Below are positions 10,392 through 18,882 of a DNA stretch of 64,000 nt, piece by piece. Numbering within the stretch: position 1 is the stretch's first letter; every line of letters starts with the position of its first letter. The translations under genes and the position numbers were made by a program. The notes beneath the pieces were generated by a model, which was given only the letters and a program-made list of their open reading frames with translations, had not been told where the DNA came from and searched no databases. Source of the DNA: Staphylococcus carnosus (GTDB lineage Bacteria > Bacillota > Bacilli > Staphylococcales > Staphylococcaceae); the NCBI RefSeq assembly GCF_900458435.1, contig NZ_UHCT01000001.1, positions 2,170,001-2,234,000 on the forward strand. The letters run 5' to 3'.

Positions 10392-10420
10392 AGAGTGTCC
10401 GTTTCGGGCGCTCTTTTTTA
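10392..10420 (+). terminator. Terminator after queF
   Basis: A GC-rich hairpin (AGAGTGTCCG, loop TTTC, GGGCGCTCT with a G-U pair) is followed by a T6 run. Confidence 0.8.
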
Positions 10421-10475
10421 TTAATTAAATAATATTCTACCTTTAGTGTAATAAACATATATAATAATATTAAAC

Positions 10476-10520
10476 AATTTTCAGAATTTTCTTGTATATT
10501 TTTCCTCGATAGCTTAAAAT
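10476..10520 (+). promoter_or_regulatory. Promoter and CodY-like box of first POT transporter
   Basis: AATTTTCAGAATTTT at 10476-10490 matches 13 of 15 bases of the CodY motif. It is followed directly by TTGTAT (10492-10497), a 17-bp spacer and TAAAAT (10515-10520). A perfect 8-bp inverted repeat (10512-10519 with 10524-10531) overlaps the -10 region. CodY repression of peptide uptake in nutrient-rich conditions is the expected logic. Confidence 0.6.
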
Positions 10521-10547
10521 TATTTTTAAGCGGTTAGGGGGAAAATT

Positions 10548-12068
10548 ATGAATAAAAAACAATACACGCGCGAAGAGGTTGTCAATAGCATCCCACGTAC
10601 AGGCTTCTTCGGACATCCTAAAGGACTTAGCACATTATTCTTCACTGAATTTTGGGAGAGATTCAGTTACTATGGTATGAAAGCCATTTTAGTTTACTAC
10701 CTTTACTATTCAGTCGCTAAAGGCGGCTTCGGATTAGATGAATCTGTTGCGATGCAAATCGTAGCATTATACGGCACATTAATTTATATGTCTGGTGTAA
10801 TCGGCGGTTGGATAGCTGATCGGATAACTGGTACGCAAAATGCCGTATTCTTCGGTGGAATATTTATAATGTTCGGTCATATTATTTTAAGTTTACCAGG
10901 TAGTTTAACAGCTGTAATGATTGCATTATTGCTATTAATCATCGGTACAGGTTTATTAAAACCTAACATTTCAACAACTGTCGGAGAATTATACGAAAAA
11001 AATGATCCTCGTGTAGACTCAGCTTTTACAATCTTCTACATGGGTATTAACGCAGGTGCTTTATTATCACCTCTTATTACAGGTTACTTACAAACTCGTG
11101 TCGGTTTCCACGCAGGATTCGCTACTGCAGCAATAGGTATGTTTATCGGACTCGTTCTTTATTGGACTAAACGTAAAAAGTATTTGAATTTAGCTGGTTT
11201 AACAGTACATAACCCAATGACAAAAAGTGATGTAAAGAAATTTTCGCTTATCACAATAATTGTTGTAGTGGCATTTGTACTTTATCTTGTTATCTTGAAA
11301 GCTTTTAATGCATTAACTATCGAAAACTTCAGCTTACTTGTCACTATTCTTGGTATTGCGTTACCAGTATACATTGTGACACGTATGTTAATGAGTAAAG
11401 AAGCAACGCCAGAAGAAAAATCACGTGTACGTAGTTATATTCCATTATATATTACGTCAGTGGCATTCTGGATGATTCAAGAACAAGGATCAACAATCCT
11501 TGCAAACTTTGCAGATAAAAACACACAATTAAAAATGTCAGAACTTACTGGCGGAGCCATTCATTTTGATATTCCAGCAGCCTGGTTCCAATCACTTAAC
11601 CCTATTTTCATTGTTGCACTCGCTCCAGTATTCGCAACATTATGGGTGAAACTAGGCAAACGTAATCCATCTACTGTAATGAAATTTGCAATCGGTGCGA
11701 TTATTGCAGGTCTTTCTTATCTCATTATGATGATTCCGTTAGCTGGCGGTTTACACAGAGAATTAATTAACCCTATTTGGTTAGTACTTAGCTTCTTACT
11801 CATAACAATTGGTGAACTTTGTATTTCTCCAGTAGGTTTAGCTACAACTACTAAACTTGCACCTTATGCTTTCACAGCACAAATGATGAGTTTATGGATG
11901 TTAAGTAATGCGACAGCTCAAGGATTAAATGCACAACTTGTTGTTGTCTATAAAACAATGAATCCATCACAATATTTCATGTACTCAGGTTTATTAACAA
12001 TTATTATCGGTGTCCTGCTCATTATCGTTTCTCCAATGGTTAAACGCGCTATGAAAGGTATCCATTAA
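10548..12068 (+). CDS. POT-family proton-coupled di/tripeptide transporter (copy 1)
   Basis: A major-facilitator membrane protein (506 aa, about 14 helices) of the PTR2/POT family. The signature residues in EFWERFSYYGMKA near residue 31 (the ExxERFxYY motif) carry proton coupling. The second POT signature GTGLLKPNISTTVGELY is near residue 134. An AGGGGG ribosome site precedes the ATG. A homologous copy lies 228 bp downstream in the same orientation but behind its own terminator and promoter. DtpT-like function is inferred from family. Confidence 0.85.
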   Translation: MNKKQYTREEVVNSIPRTGFFGHPKGLSTLFFTEFWERFSYYGMKAILVYYLYYSVAKGGFGLDESVAMQIVALYGTLIYMSGVIGGWIADRITGTQNAVFFGGIFIMFGHIILSLPGSLTAVMIALLLLIIGTGLLKPNISTTVGELYEKNDPRVDSAFTIFYMGINAGALLSPLITGYLQTRVGFHAGFATAAIGMFIGLVLYWTKRKKYLNLAGLTVHNPMTKSDVKKFSLITIIVVVAFVLYLVILKAFNALTIENFSLLVTILGIALPVYIVTRMLMSKEATPEEKSRVRSYIPLYITSVAFWMIQEQGSTILANFADKNTQLKMSELTGGAIHFDIPAAWFQSLNPIFIVALAPVFATLWVKLGKRNPSTVMKFAIGAIIAGLSYLIMMIPLAGGLHRELINPIWLVLSFLLITIGELCISPVGLATTTKLAPYAFTAQMMSLWMLSNATAQGLNAQLVVVYKTMNPSQYFMYSGLLTIIIGVLLIIVSPMVKRAMKGIH

Positions 12069-12083
12069 CTTTTAATCTATATT

Positions 12084-12119
12084 CGGTTTAGAACAAGCAA
12101 TAGTTCTGAACCGTTTTTT
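12084..12119 (+). terminator. Terminator between the two POT genes
   Basis: A stem CGGTTTAGAAC / GTTCTGAACCG (one G-U pair) with an 8-nt loop is followed by T6. It separates the two POT transporter genes into independent transcription units. Confidence 0.85.
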
Positions 12120-12182
12120 GTTGTAAAAATAATCAAATCCCCATCTAATAACTCTAAAAATTACTATATAATTGCTAACTAC

Positions 12183-12253
12183 AATATTCTGAAAATTGTA
12201 AACATTATTATTTTAAGAAAATTATTGAAACTATTAATTTTTGAGAGTACAAT
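12183..12253 (+). promoter_or_regulatory. Promoter and CodY box of second POT transporter
   Basis: AATATTCTGAAAATT at 12183-12197 matches 14 of 15 bases of the CodY motif. Downstream are TTGAAA (12225-12230), a 17-bp spacer and TACAAT (12248-12253). Copies 1 and 2 therefore appear to have kept CodY control separately. Confidence 0.7.
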
Positions 12254-12296
12254 CTAATATAATCAGCCCGTTTAGGATAGAAAGGTCGGGATCAAT

Positions 12297-13799
12297 TTGC
12301 AGAATAATTTGCATAATCAGCATGTTCAAGAAATTCCACAAAAAGGATTCTTTGGACATCCAAGAGGATTAGGAGTACTGTTCTTTGTAGAATTTTGGGA
12401 GCGATTCAGTTACTACGGAATGCGCGCACTCTTAATCTTTTACATGTTTTACGCTATAAAAGATGGTGGCTTGGGCATGGACGAGGTTACAGCCCAATCC
12501 GTAATGTCTATTTATGGTTCACTTATCTTTATGACTACCATTATTGGAGGATGGATAGCAGATAGGATTACAGGTACTCGCGGTGCTACAATGTACGGTG
12601 CAGTATTAATTATTGTAGGTCACGTTGTATTGAGCTTACCGTTAGCAGATATTGGGTTATTTGTATCAATGTTCTTTATTATTATAGGTTCAGGTCTTAT
12701 GAAACCGAATATTTCCAACATTGTTGGACGCCTGTATCCTGAAAACGATTCACGTATCGATTCAGGTTTTGTTATTTTCTACATGGCTGTAAACATGGGT
12801 GCTTTGGTAGCTCCTCTTGTTTTAAACCAATTCTCTGATAATCATAAATTCCATCAAGGATTTTTAATTGCAGCAATTGGTATGGCTGTGGCACTTGTTA
12901 TTTACTTAATCTTTAATAAACGTAATCTAGGAGATGTTGGTTTAGCACCAACTAACCCGCTGTCATCTACTGAAAAGAAACGTTACGGCATTATTTTTGG
13001 CGCTATTGCAGCACTCATCGCTATTGTATTAGTAATTACAATATCTACTGGTACATTTTCATTCGATTTGATTAGTACAACGGTATTAATCTTAGGTGTT
13101 GCTTTGCCAATTATTTACTTTACGATTATGATCCGAAGCAAAGAAGTGTCAGATGATGAACGCTCACGTGTTATTTCATTCATTCCTTTATTCATTATTG
13201 GCGTTATTTTCTGGTCAATACAAGAACAAGGATCAAATGTATTAAACATCTTTGCATTCAAAGGTACTGATATGACAATCAACCTATTCGGATGGACATC
13301 AAGTTTTGGTAAAACTTATTTCCAATCGATTAACCCATTATTTATTGTATTGCTTGGTCCTGTGATTTCTTACATATGGAAAAAAATGGGAGAACGTCAA
13401 CCAAGTTTAGCAACAAAATTCGTTTGGGGCGCTGTGCTTGCAGGTATTTCTTATATTATGATTGCTTTTGTAATGATGGGAAGTAACGGTCATCAAATCA
13501 CTGTAAACTGGGTTATTTTATCTTATATTATTTGTGTAATTGGTGAATTGTGTATTTCACCAACAGGTAATAGTGCTGCTGTAAAATTAGCACCTAAAGC
13601 CTTTAATTCACAAATGATGAGTTTATGGCTACTTACAAATGCCACTGCTCAAGCGATTAACGGAACACTTGTAAAATTAATCAAACCATTAGGCTACCAA
13701 AATTATTTCCTATTCTTGGGCTGTTTAGCAGTAGTCATCGGATTGATTACACTTGCATTTGTACCAAAAATCGTAAAAGGTATGCGTGGACTTCGTTAG
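12297..13799 (+). CDS. POT-family proton-coupled di/tripeptide transporter (copy 2)
   Basis: Paralogue of the preceding gene (500 aa), alignable throughout: both have KGFFGHPxGL near the N-terminus, FWERFSYYGM, GLxKPNIS, IQEQGS and ELCISP motifs. It has its own TTG start with AAAGG upstream, CodY box, promoter and terminator. The two copies diverge most in the loops and in the middle of the protein, so they may differ in peptide preference. No ATG start is available upstream of the conserved N-terminus. Confidence 0.85.
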   Translation: MQNNLHNQHVQEIPQKGFFGHPRGLGVLFFVEFWERFSYYGMRALLIFYMFYAIKDGGLGMDEVTAQSVMSIYGSLIFMTTIIGGWIADRITGTRGATMYGAVLIIVGHVVLSLPLADIGLFVSMFFIIIGSGLMKPNISNIVGRLYPENDSRIDSGFVIFYMAVNMGALVAPLVLNQFSDNHKFHQGFLIAAIGMAVALVIYLIFNKRNLGDVGLAPTNPLSSTEKKRYGIIFGAIAALIAIVLVITISTGTFSFDLISTTVLILGVALPIIYFTIMIRSKEVSDDERSRVISFIPLFIIGVIFWSIQEQGSNVLNIFAFKGTDMTINLFGWTSSFGKTYFQSINPLFIVLLGPVISYIWKKMGERQPSLATKFVWGAVLAGISYIMIAFVMMGSNGHQITVNWVILSYIICVIGELCISPTGNSAAVKLAPKAFNSQMMSLWLLTNATAQAINGTLVKLIKPLGYQNYFLFLGCLAVVIGLITLAFVPKIVKGMRGLR

Positions 13800-13824
13800 A
13801 TGTCACAATATTAATATTTTTCCA

Positions 13825-13861
13825 AAGAAGACTATTCGCAACTTTGAATAGTCTTCTTTTT
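13825..13861 (+). terminator. Terminator of second POT gene
   Basis: AAGAAGACTATTC and GAATAGTCTTCTT form a perfect 13-bp stem with a 7-nt loop, then a T-run. Confidence 0.88.
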
Positions 13862-13930
13862 AATTTCAGTAATGTATTGATGTGTGACCTTCTAACCATA
13901 AAAGTGTTTAGCATTTAATTTTCACATATA

Positions 13931-13960
13931 AAAATGCCGAACAATGAACTAATTCGGCAC
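13931..13960 (-). terminator. Terminator of deoxyribonucleotidase pseudogene
   Basis: TGCCGAA (13935-13941) pairs with TTCGGCA (13953-13959); the minus strand continues into a T5 run. It lies 17 bp past the stop of the minus-strand gene. Confidence 0.75.
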
Positions 13961-13976
13961 TCACTTAAAATTATAA

Positions 13977-14517
13977 TTATATTTCTTCATTTCCTAGGAA
14001 ATATTTTTCAACTTCTTTCCAGTTATTTAAACGATCAAAGTCTTCATTATGGATATTATGTGCTGCTGTATACATCAATGATTTACCAGTAAAACGCTCT
14101 AATTGGCGTGGATTATCGTCGATTAGGTAATCAGCCTTCACAATGTTTTTACGCCCGCAAAAAACAAAGTTCTGTGGGTCTAAGAATGGAAAATGCATAC
14201 GTAACCATTCGTATTTTTCATGAAACGATGTTGGTACATCCATAGCAGCTGTAGCAATATATATCATAATGTTTAGATAGTTTCTCAACTACTTCTTGTG
14301 AATCTTGGATTACCTCTAGATTTCTAAAGAAGCCCGGTTCTTTTAACACTTCATCTAAAACACCTTCATATTCTGGCATAAAATGACGTAGTTTATTTCC
14401 ATCCAGAAGTGCTTCTTTAATACCTAAATCAGTACGTGTATTAACGCCTTCAATCAGAGCTTTGATTGTATCTGCTAATACCTCATCCATATCAATTGCG
14501 ATTGATTCTCTCTCCAT
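13977..14517 (-). pseudogene. Frameshifted 5'(3')-deoxyribonucleotidase
   Basis: Two overlapping frames together encode a staphylococcal 5'(3')-deoxyribonucleotidase of the HAD superfamily (about 180 aa). The N-terminal part from ATG 14517 carries the nucleophile motif [11 protein letters not shown] and runs to HYDIY. The protein then resumes in another frame as [12 protein letters not shown] through [15 protein letters not shown], the C-terminal HAD acid motif. The break lies in an AT dinucleotide run at about 14264-14274, where one AT unit appears to be missing (a -2 change). Each frame alone lacks half the active site. An assembly error, or reversible slippage in the AT run, could produce the same picture. 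Confidence 0.85.
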
Positions 14518-14586
14518 AATATGTAACTTCCTTTCCTTTTTATCCATTTCGAGTATAGCATATCTTCAATATCAAATTGTGAATAG

Positions 14587-14638
14587 AAAAAAAGAGCAGA
14601 ACTAAGAACGATTTGATTATTATCGCCATTCTGCTCTT
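14587..14638 (-). terminator. Terminator of hisC
   Basis: AAGAGCAGAA (14592-14601) and TTCTGCTCTT (14629-14638) form a 10-bp stem; the minus strand runs on into T7. Confidence 0.85.
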
Positions 14639-14673
14639 AATCATATATTAACTAAAGTTTGATTATGCTTATA

Positions 14674-15738
14674 TTATGCTTCGAAATCAAAGTTTTTCAA
14701 CACTTCTATCATTTTATCGTTTTGTTCTGGGAAACCAATCGTTATACGGACACCAATTGGGAATTCTCTCGTAATACAGCCCACTTTAAGTAAAGCTTCG
14801 TACAATTCTTTTGGACGTTTAGTATTTACAAATATAAAGTTAGTTTGACTATCAAAGAAATGTTTACTCTCTGGAATTTCAAAGAATTTAGCACGCTCTT
14901 CTGCATTACGTTTTTGAATTTCTTTGAGGTAATCTTGATCTTCGAAAGCCGCAACAGCAGCATATTCTGATAAACGTCCTACATTAAACGGCGGGCGAAT
15001 AATATTATAGTTATGAATTGCTTCTTTTGTTGCAATTACATATCCTACACGTAATCCTGCAAGACCGTAAGCTTTAGAGAATGTGCGCATTAAGAATGCA
15101 TTAGGAAATTTCTCTTGTAATTTCAAAGTGTCTGGAAAATCATCAGCAGTTACGAATTCGAAGTAAGCTTCATCTACCAATACAGGCACATTGCTCGGTA
15201 CTTTTTCTAAAAAGGCCTCTAGTTCTTCATGAGTAACATAAGTACCAGTTGGATTGTTAGGATTACAAATCCAAACCAATGCAGTGTCTTCATCAATTTC
15301 ATTTAAAATACCATCTAAATCAAATTGACCATTTTCTTTTAATGGTACTTGTACCACTTCAGCAGATTCAACGATGGCATTATGATAATATTGTCCAAAT
15401 GTCGCTTGACTCGTTACAATCTTATCGCCCGGCGTTAATACTGCACGAGAAATCATTAAAATCACTTCATCTAATCCTGCGCCAAATAGGATGCGATTCT
15501 CATCTATATTGAGTGTATCTGCAATTTTTTTACGGAGTGTAGGTGCACCTGTTTCAGGATAATAAAGGACTTCATCTACATGTTCTTTAATGGCTTCTTT
15601 TGCTTTTGGAGATGGTCCGTATAAATTTTCATTTGATGCGAGTTTATGCAAATCAATATCTAGACCAAACTCTTTTTTTAATGCTCTTGGAGATAATCCT
15701 GGTTGGTATGCTGATAACTGTTGAATTTGTTCTTTCAT
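14674..15738 (-). CDS. hisC: Histidinol-phosphate aminotransferase HisC
   Basis: PLP-dependent class I/II aminotransferase (354 aa). The cofactor lysine is K222 in [15 protein letters not shown]. The PLP-contacting Asn-rich segment is [10 protein letters not shown] (158-167), and VDEAYFEF precedes it. Length and sequence match the staphylococcal HisC that sits at this locus alone, away from the his operon. Such stand-alone copies may also transaminate aromatic oxo acids; that is family knowledge, not shown here. The gene is monocistronic with its own terminator. Confidence 0.9.
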   Translation of the reverse strand: MKEQIQQLSAYQPGLSPRALKKEFGLDIDLHKLASNENLYGPSPKAKEAIKEHVDEVLYYPETGAPTLRKKIADTLNIDENRILFGAGLDEVILMISRAVLTPGDKIVTSQATFGQYYHNAIVESAEVVQVPLKENGQFDLDGILNEIDEDTALVWICNPNNPTGTYVTHEELEAFLEKVPSNVPVLVDEAYFEFVTADDFPDTLKLQEKFPNAFLMRTFSKAYGLAGLRVGYVIATKEAIHNYNIIRPPFNVGRLSEYAAVAAFEDQDYLKEIQKRNAEERAKFFEIPESKHFFDSQTNFIFVNTKRPKELYEALLKVGCITREFPIGVRITIGFPEQNDKMIEVLKNFDFEA

Positions 15739-15943
15739 GCGGTTAAGCCCCCTATTAAATTTACTGATATTTTTGAATTTAGTAAATATTATAACACATT
15801 CATGGTTGCACCGTGTAGCCCCTAATTTTATAAGGTTCGTAGCTTATTACATGGCGTATCGGTTACATTATTACGCCGTGACTACAATCTCTCAAATTAT
15901 TTTCGCAAGTCAAAATGCGTCAAACATATTTTAACCATTAATA

Positions 15944-15995
15944 TAATAATGATTATAAACACATAATTAGCATTTGAATTTTCAAGCGTTAATTT
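15944..15995. repeat. Imperfect direct repeat, copy A
   Basis: This copy and 16168-16219 align without gaps over 52 bp with about 8 or 9 mismatches, sharing TAATAATG, TTATAAAC and CAAGCG blocks. The two copies flank a 44-codon reading frame. Confidence 0.7.
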
Positions 15996-16128
15996 AGCAT
16001 GTTTTAAACGGACTAATCCAAACATTAGCCACTACTTTTTTGTTCTTTTTATTTTTTTCACTAATACTTATAACAACAGGTAAAACTGCACAACAGATTA
16101 TAATTGTTATAAGAACTCCTACATTCAC
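15994..16128 (-). CDS. Possible small membrane peptide (44 aa)
   Basis: A GTG-initiated frame has AAGGAG ten bases upstream. It encodes one hydrophobic segment (about residues 4-22, rich in Val, Ile, Leu and Cys), then a Lys/Asn-rich stretch and a short hydrophobic tail. This looks like a single-pass small membrane protein. I recognise no family. It lies alone in the hisC-opu gap, between two copies of an imperfect 52-bp direct repeat, one of which covers its upstream region. The rest of the gap (15739-15943) shows nothing I can assign. Confidence 0.5.
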   Translation of the reverse strand: MNVGVLITIIICCAVLPVVISISEKNKKNKKVVANVWISPFKTC

Positions 16129-16167
16129 AAATCTTCATCTCCTTCTTCTTTAATTAATATATTATAG

Positions 16168-16219
16168 TAATAATGCTTATAAACATATATTTACTATTTA
16201 AATTTGCAAGCGATAATTT
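16168..16219. repeat. Imperfect direct repeat, copy B
   Basis: Second copy of the repeat at 15944-15995, offset 224 bp. On the minus strand it precedes the 44-codon frame and may contain its promoter (TTGCAA and A/T-rich -10-like sequences are present). Confidence 0.7.
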
Positions 16220-16271
16220 GATGAATATTATAGTGGTATTTACCATCCAAATGCAAACTTGATAATAATAG

Positions 16272-16312
16272 AAAAGTACTGAGAATGCTTTAAAGCTTCC
16301 TCAGTACTTTTA
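16272..16312. terminator. Terminator of osmoprotectant operon
   Basis: AAAAGTACTGAG (16272-16283) and CTCAGTACTTTT (16300-16311) form a perfect 12-bp stem with T-rich flanks on both strands, just past the permease/binding-protein stop. Confidence 0.85.
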
Positions 16313-16315
16313 AGC

Positions 16316-17830
16316 TTATTTAATTAAATGATGTCTTTTCAAATAATCTTTCGCTACTTTATACGGATCTTCATTCTTAACAGTAACTTTATAGTTCATT
16401 TCTTGCATTTCTTCATCGGTAATTTTACCTGCTAATTTATTGAGCGGTTTTTTAATTTCCGGATGTTCTTTCAAGTATTTTTCTTTAAATAATGGTGCAC
16501 CTTGATAAGGTGGGAAAACATGCTTATCATCTTTTAAGACAACCATGTCATATTGTTTTAATTCTGCATCAGTTGAATATGCATCTATTAAATTAATATC
16601 ACCTTTCTTAACTGCTTGATATCGTAATTTTGGTTCCATTGTACGTATCTTATTGAAGTGTAAATCATAGGCTTTAGAAACTGCTTTAAATCCATCAGGT
16701 CTATCGTTAAACTCAAGTGTGAAACCTGGTTTGATTTCATCCTCTACTTTTTCTAAATCTCCGATTGTTTTTAAGTGATGTTTTTCAGCAAAATCACGCT
16801 TAACAGCTAATGCATACGTATTATTATATTTCATCGGTTTTAATAAGGTCATTTTGTCTTTCTTTTCAAGACTTGTCTTAGCTTGTTCATAAACCTTATG
16901 TTCTTCTTTAGATTTTAAAGGTTCTTTCGTCAATTCACCTAAAACTGTACCAGTAAATTCTAAATAACCATCGATATCATCAGATTTTAAAGCATTGAAT
17001 AAGAATGATGTTTTACCCATTCCATCTTTAACATCAACAGTATCATCTGTCTCTTCTTCAATTAAGATTTTATACATATTAGTAATAATTGAAGGTTCAG
17101 ACCCCAATTTACCGGCAATTGTCACTTTGTCACCTTTACCGCCAAACAATGGGATAACAATAACTAATACTACAATAATTAAAAGCGCACCCAATGTAAT
17201 CAATATTTTTTTGTAAGACAGCTTTTGAATATAACGTAAAGCTAAATCAAAAACGATAGCTAAAATAGCTGCAGGTATAGCACCTAATAAGATTAAAGAG
17301 CTATTATTTCGGTCGATACCTAATAGGATTAAATCCCCAAGGCCGCCTGCACCAATTAATGCTGCGAGTGTGGCAGTACCAATAATTAATACCATTGCTG
17401 TACGAATACCTGCCATAATGATAGGCATCGCAATAGGTAATTCTACTTTCGTCAACCTTCTTCCTGGCTTCATACCGATACCTTTAGCCGCTTCAACTAA
17501 TGAAGGATCGACTTCTTTTATCCCAGTATATGTATTTCTGAGAATCGGCAGCAATGCATACACGACTAATGCGATAATCGCCGGCAATGTCCCAATACCA
17601 AAAATTGGTATCATTAAACCTAATAGTGCCAATGAAGGAATTGTTTGAAGTACAGCTGCAATATTAATAACAAATTCTGAAATATATTTTGTTTTAGTCA
17701 AAAATATACCGAGCGGTACACCAATTAAACAAGCAATCAATAATGCAATAAAAGAAATCTGAATATGTTCTAACAACGTACTGAGCAATTCGCCTTTACG
17801 CGTAGAGAGCGTTTCTAAGAATGCATTCAT
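16316..17830 (-). CDS. Osmoprotectant ABC importer, permease fused to substrate-binding domain
   Basis: A two-domain protein (504 aa). Residues 1 to about 205 are an OpuCB-type permease with about six helices and the EAA loop (EAAKGIGMKPGRRL) that docks on the ATPase. A further helix near 210-230 tethers a C-terminal OpuAC-type binding domain (about 235-504) on the outside. Domain fusion of this kind is common in staphylococcal glycine betaine/carnitine/choline importers. It overlaps the upstream ATPase gene by 4 bp. The precise substrate is inferred from family. Confidence 0.85.
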   Translation of the reverse strand: MNAFLETLSTRKGELLSTLLEHIQISFIALLIACLIGVPLGIFLTKTKYISEFVINIAAVLQTIPSLALLGLMIPIFGIGTLPAIIALVVYALLPILRNTYTGIKEVDPSLVEAAKGIGMKPGRRLTKVELPIAMPIIMAGIRTAMVLIIGTATLAALIGAGGLGDLILLGIDRNNSSLILLGAIPAAILAIVFDLALRYIQKLSYKKILITLGALLIIVVLVIVIPLFGGKGDKVTIAGKLGSEPSIITNMYKILIEEETDDTVDVKDGMGKTSFLFNALKSDDIDGYLEFTGTVLGELTKEPLKSKEEHKVYEQAKTSLEKKDKMTLLKPMKYNNTYALAVKRDFAEKHHLKTIGDLEKVEDEIKPGFTLEFNDRPDGFKAVSKAYDLHFNKIRTMEPKLRYQAVKKGDINLIDAYSTDAELKQYDMVVLKDDKHVFPPYQGAPLFKEKYLKEHPEIKKPLNKLAGKITDEEMQEMNYKVTVKNEDPYKVAKDYLKRHHLIK

Positions 17831-18783
17831 GAAGCGTCACCTCTTTCACTATCAGCTAAGAAGTTAAAGACATCTTCTCTTGTCAGCATATGCGTCTTGC
17901 CGTCACGTTCTACTGCAACAGCATTATAACGTGCCAAATCTTCGTAAACTTTCTTCAATGGAGTATCATGTTGAACCACTGGCAAATCCTGAGTAGATTG
18001 AAGAGACTTCAGTTCTGTATTTTCTAAAACATCATCTAATTTCAATTGCTGCTGAACATTTCTGTCATATTGACTAATAAACTGTTTTATAAAATCATTT
18101 TTAGGATGATTGATAAAGTATTCAGGCGTGTCAATTTGTTCAACGTGCCCCTCATTCAACAAACAAATTCTGTCGCCTAATTTCATGGCCTCATCAATGT
18201 CGTGTGTGACAAAAACAATAGTTTTCTTAATCTGCTTTTGCAATTCTATTAAATCATCTTGTAATTTTGTACGGCTTATCGGGTCTAAAGCACTGAATGG
18301 TTCATCCATTAAAATAACGGGCGGATCAGCAGCGAGTGCTCTGACAACACCTACACGTTGTCTTTGTCCCCCTGACAACTCATCCGGTTTACGATCACGA
18401 TATGTATCAGGATCTAAATTCACCATTTTTAATAATTCATCAACACGTTGGTCAATTCTGTCTTTATCCCAACCCTTCATTTGAGGAACTTGTGCGATAT
18501 TTTCTTTTACTGACATATGCGGAAATAGAGCAATCTGCTGCAATACATAGCCGATATCCCAACGCATTTCATAAACTGGATAATCACTGATTGGTGAATC
18601 CTTGAAATAAATGTAGCCCTCTGTCAACGGAATTAAACGATTAATCATTTTTAAAGTCGTTGTTTTTCCGCAACCAGAAGGTCCGATTAAAACAAAGAAT
18701 TCCCCTTCGTTAATTTTAAAGCTGACATCATCGACGGCAATTTTATTGCCATACTTTTTACTGACGTGCTTGAATTCAATCAT
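17827..18783 (-). CDS. Osmoprotectant ABC importer, ATPase (OpuCA-like)
   Basis: ATPase of the quaternary-amine uptake family (about 318 aa). Walker A is GPSGCGKTT, the signature is LSGGQRQR, and Walker B is VILMDEPFSALDP. The C-terminus has a CBS-like tail (VVQHDTPLKKVYEDLARYNA, MLTREDVFNFLAD) of the type that senses ionic strength in OpuA/OpuC. The frame stays open upstream to 18834, but that lies inside a terminator hairpin. ATG at 18783 with GGGTGAAGG is the family start. No obvious promoter fits between the terminator and this start. Confidence 0.85.
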   Translation of the reverse strand: MIEFKHVSKKYGNKIAVDDVSFKINEGEFFVLIGPSGCGKTTTLKMINRLIPLTEGYIYFKDSPISDYPVYEMRWDIGYVLQQIALFPHMSVKENIAQVPQMKGWDKDRIDQRVDELLKMVNLDPDTYRDRKPDELSGGQRQRVGVVRALAADPPVILMDEPFSALDPISRTKLQDDLIELQKQIKKTIVFVTHDIDEAMKLGDRICLLNEGHVEQIDTPEYFINHPKNDFIKQFISQYDRNVQQQLKLDDVLENTELKSLQSTQDLPVVQHDTPLKKVYEDLARYNAVAVERDGKTHMLTREDVFNFLADSERGDAS

Positions 18784-18814
18784 TCCTTCACCCACATTTC
18801 TTTTTATTTTAAAA

Positions 18815-18871
18815 AAAGAACAGCAAGCTAACACTAATTGTATCCATTCGTTGTTATACTTGCTGTTCTTA
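18815..18871 (-). terminator. Terminator of recQ
   Basis: AAGAACAGCAAG (18816-18827) and CTTGCTGTTCTT (18859-18870) form a 12-bp stem; on the minus strand a T7 run follows. It ends only about 30 bp before the next minus-strand gene. Confidence 0.82.
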
Positions 18872-18882
18872 ATAAAACATTT

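Noticed and set aside
15737..15934. Plus-strand frame of 65 codons opposite the hisC start
   Set aside because: No ribosome site, composition unlike a protein, and it overlaps the hisC start region on the other strand.
18784..18834. Longer start for the osmoprotectant ATPase
   Set aside because: The upstream start falls in the recQ terminator hairpin, and the extra residues are not part of the family.
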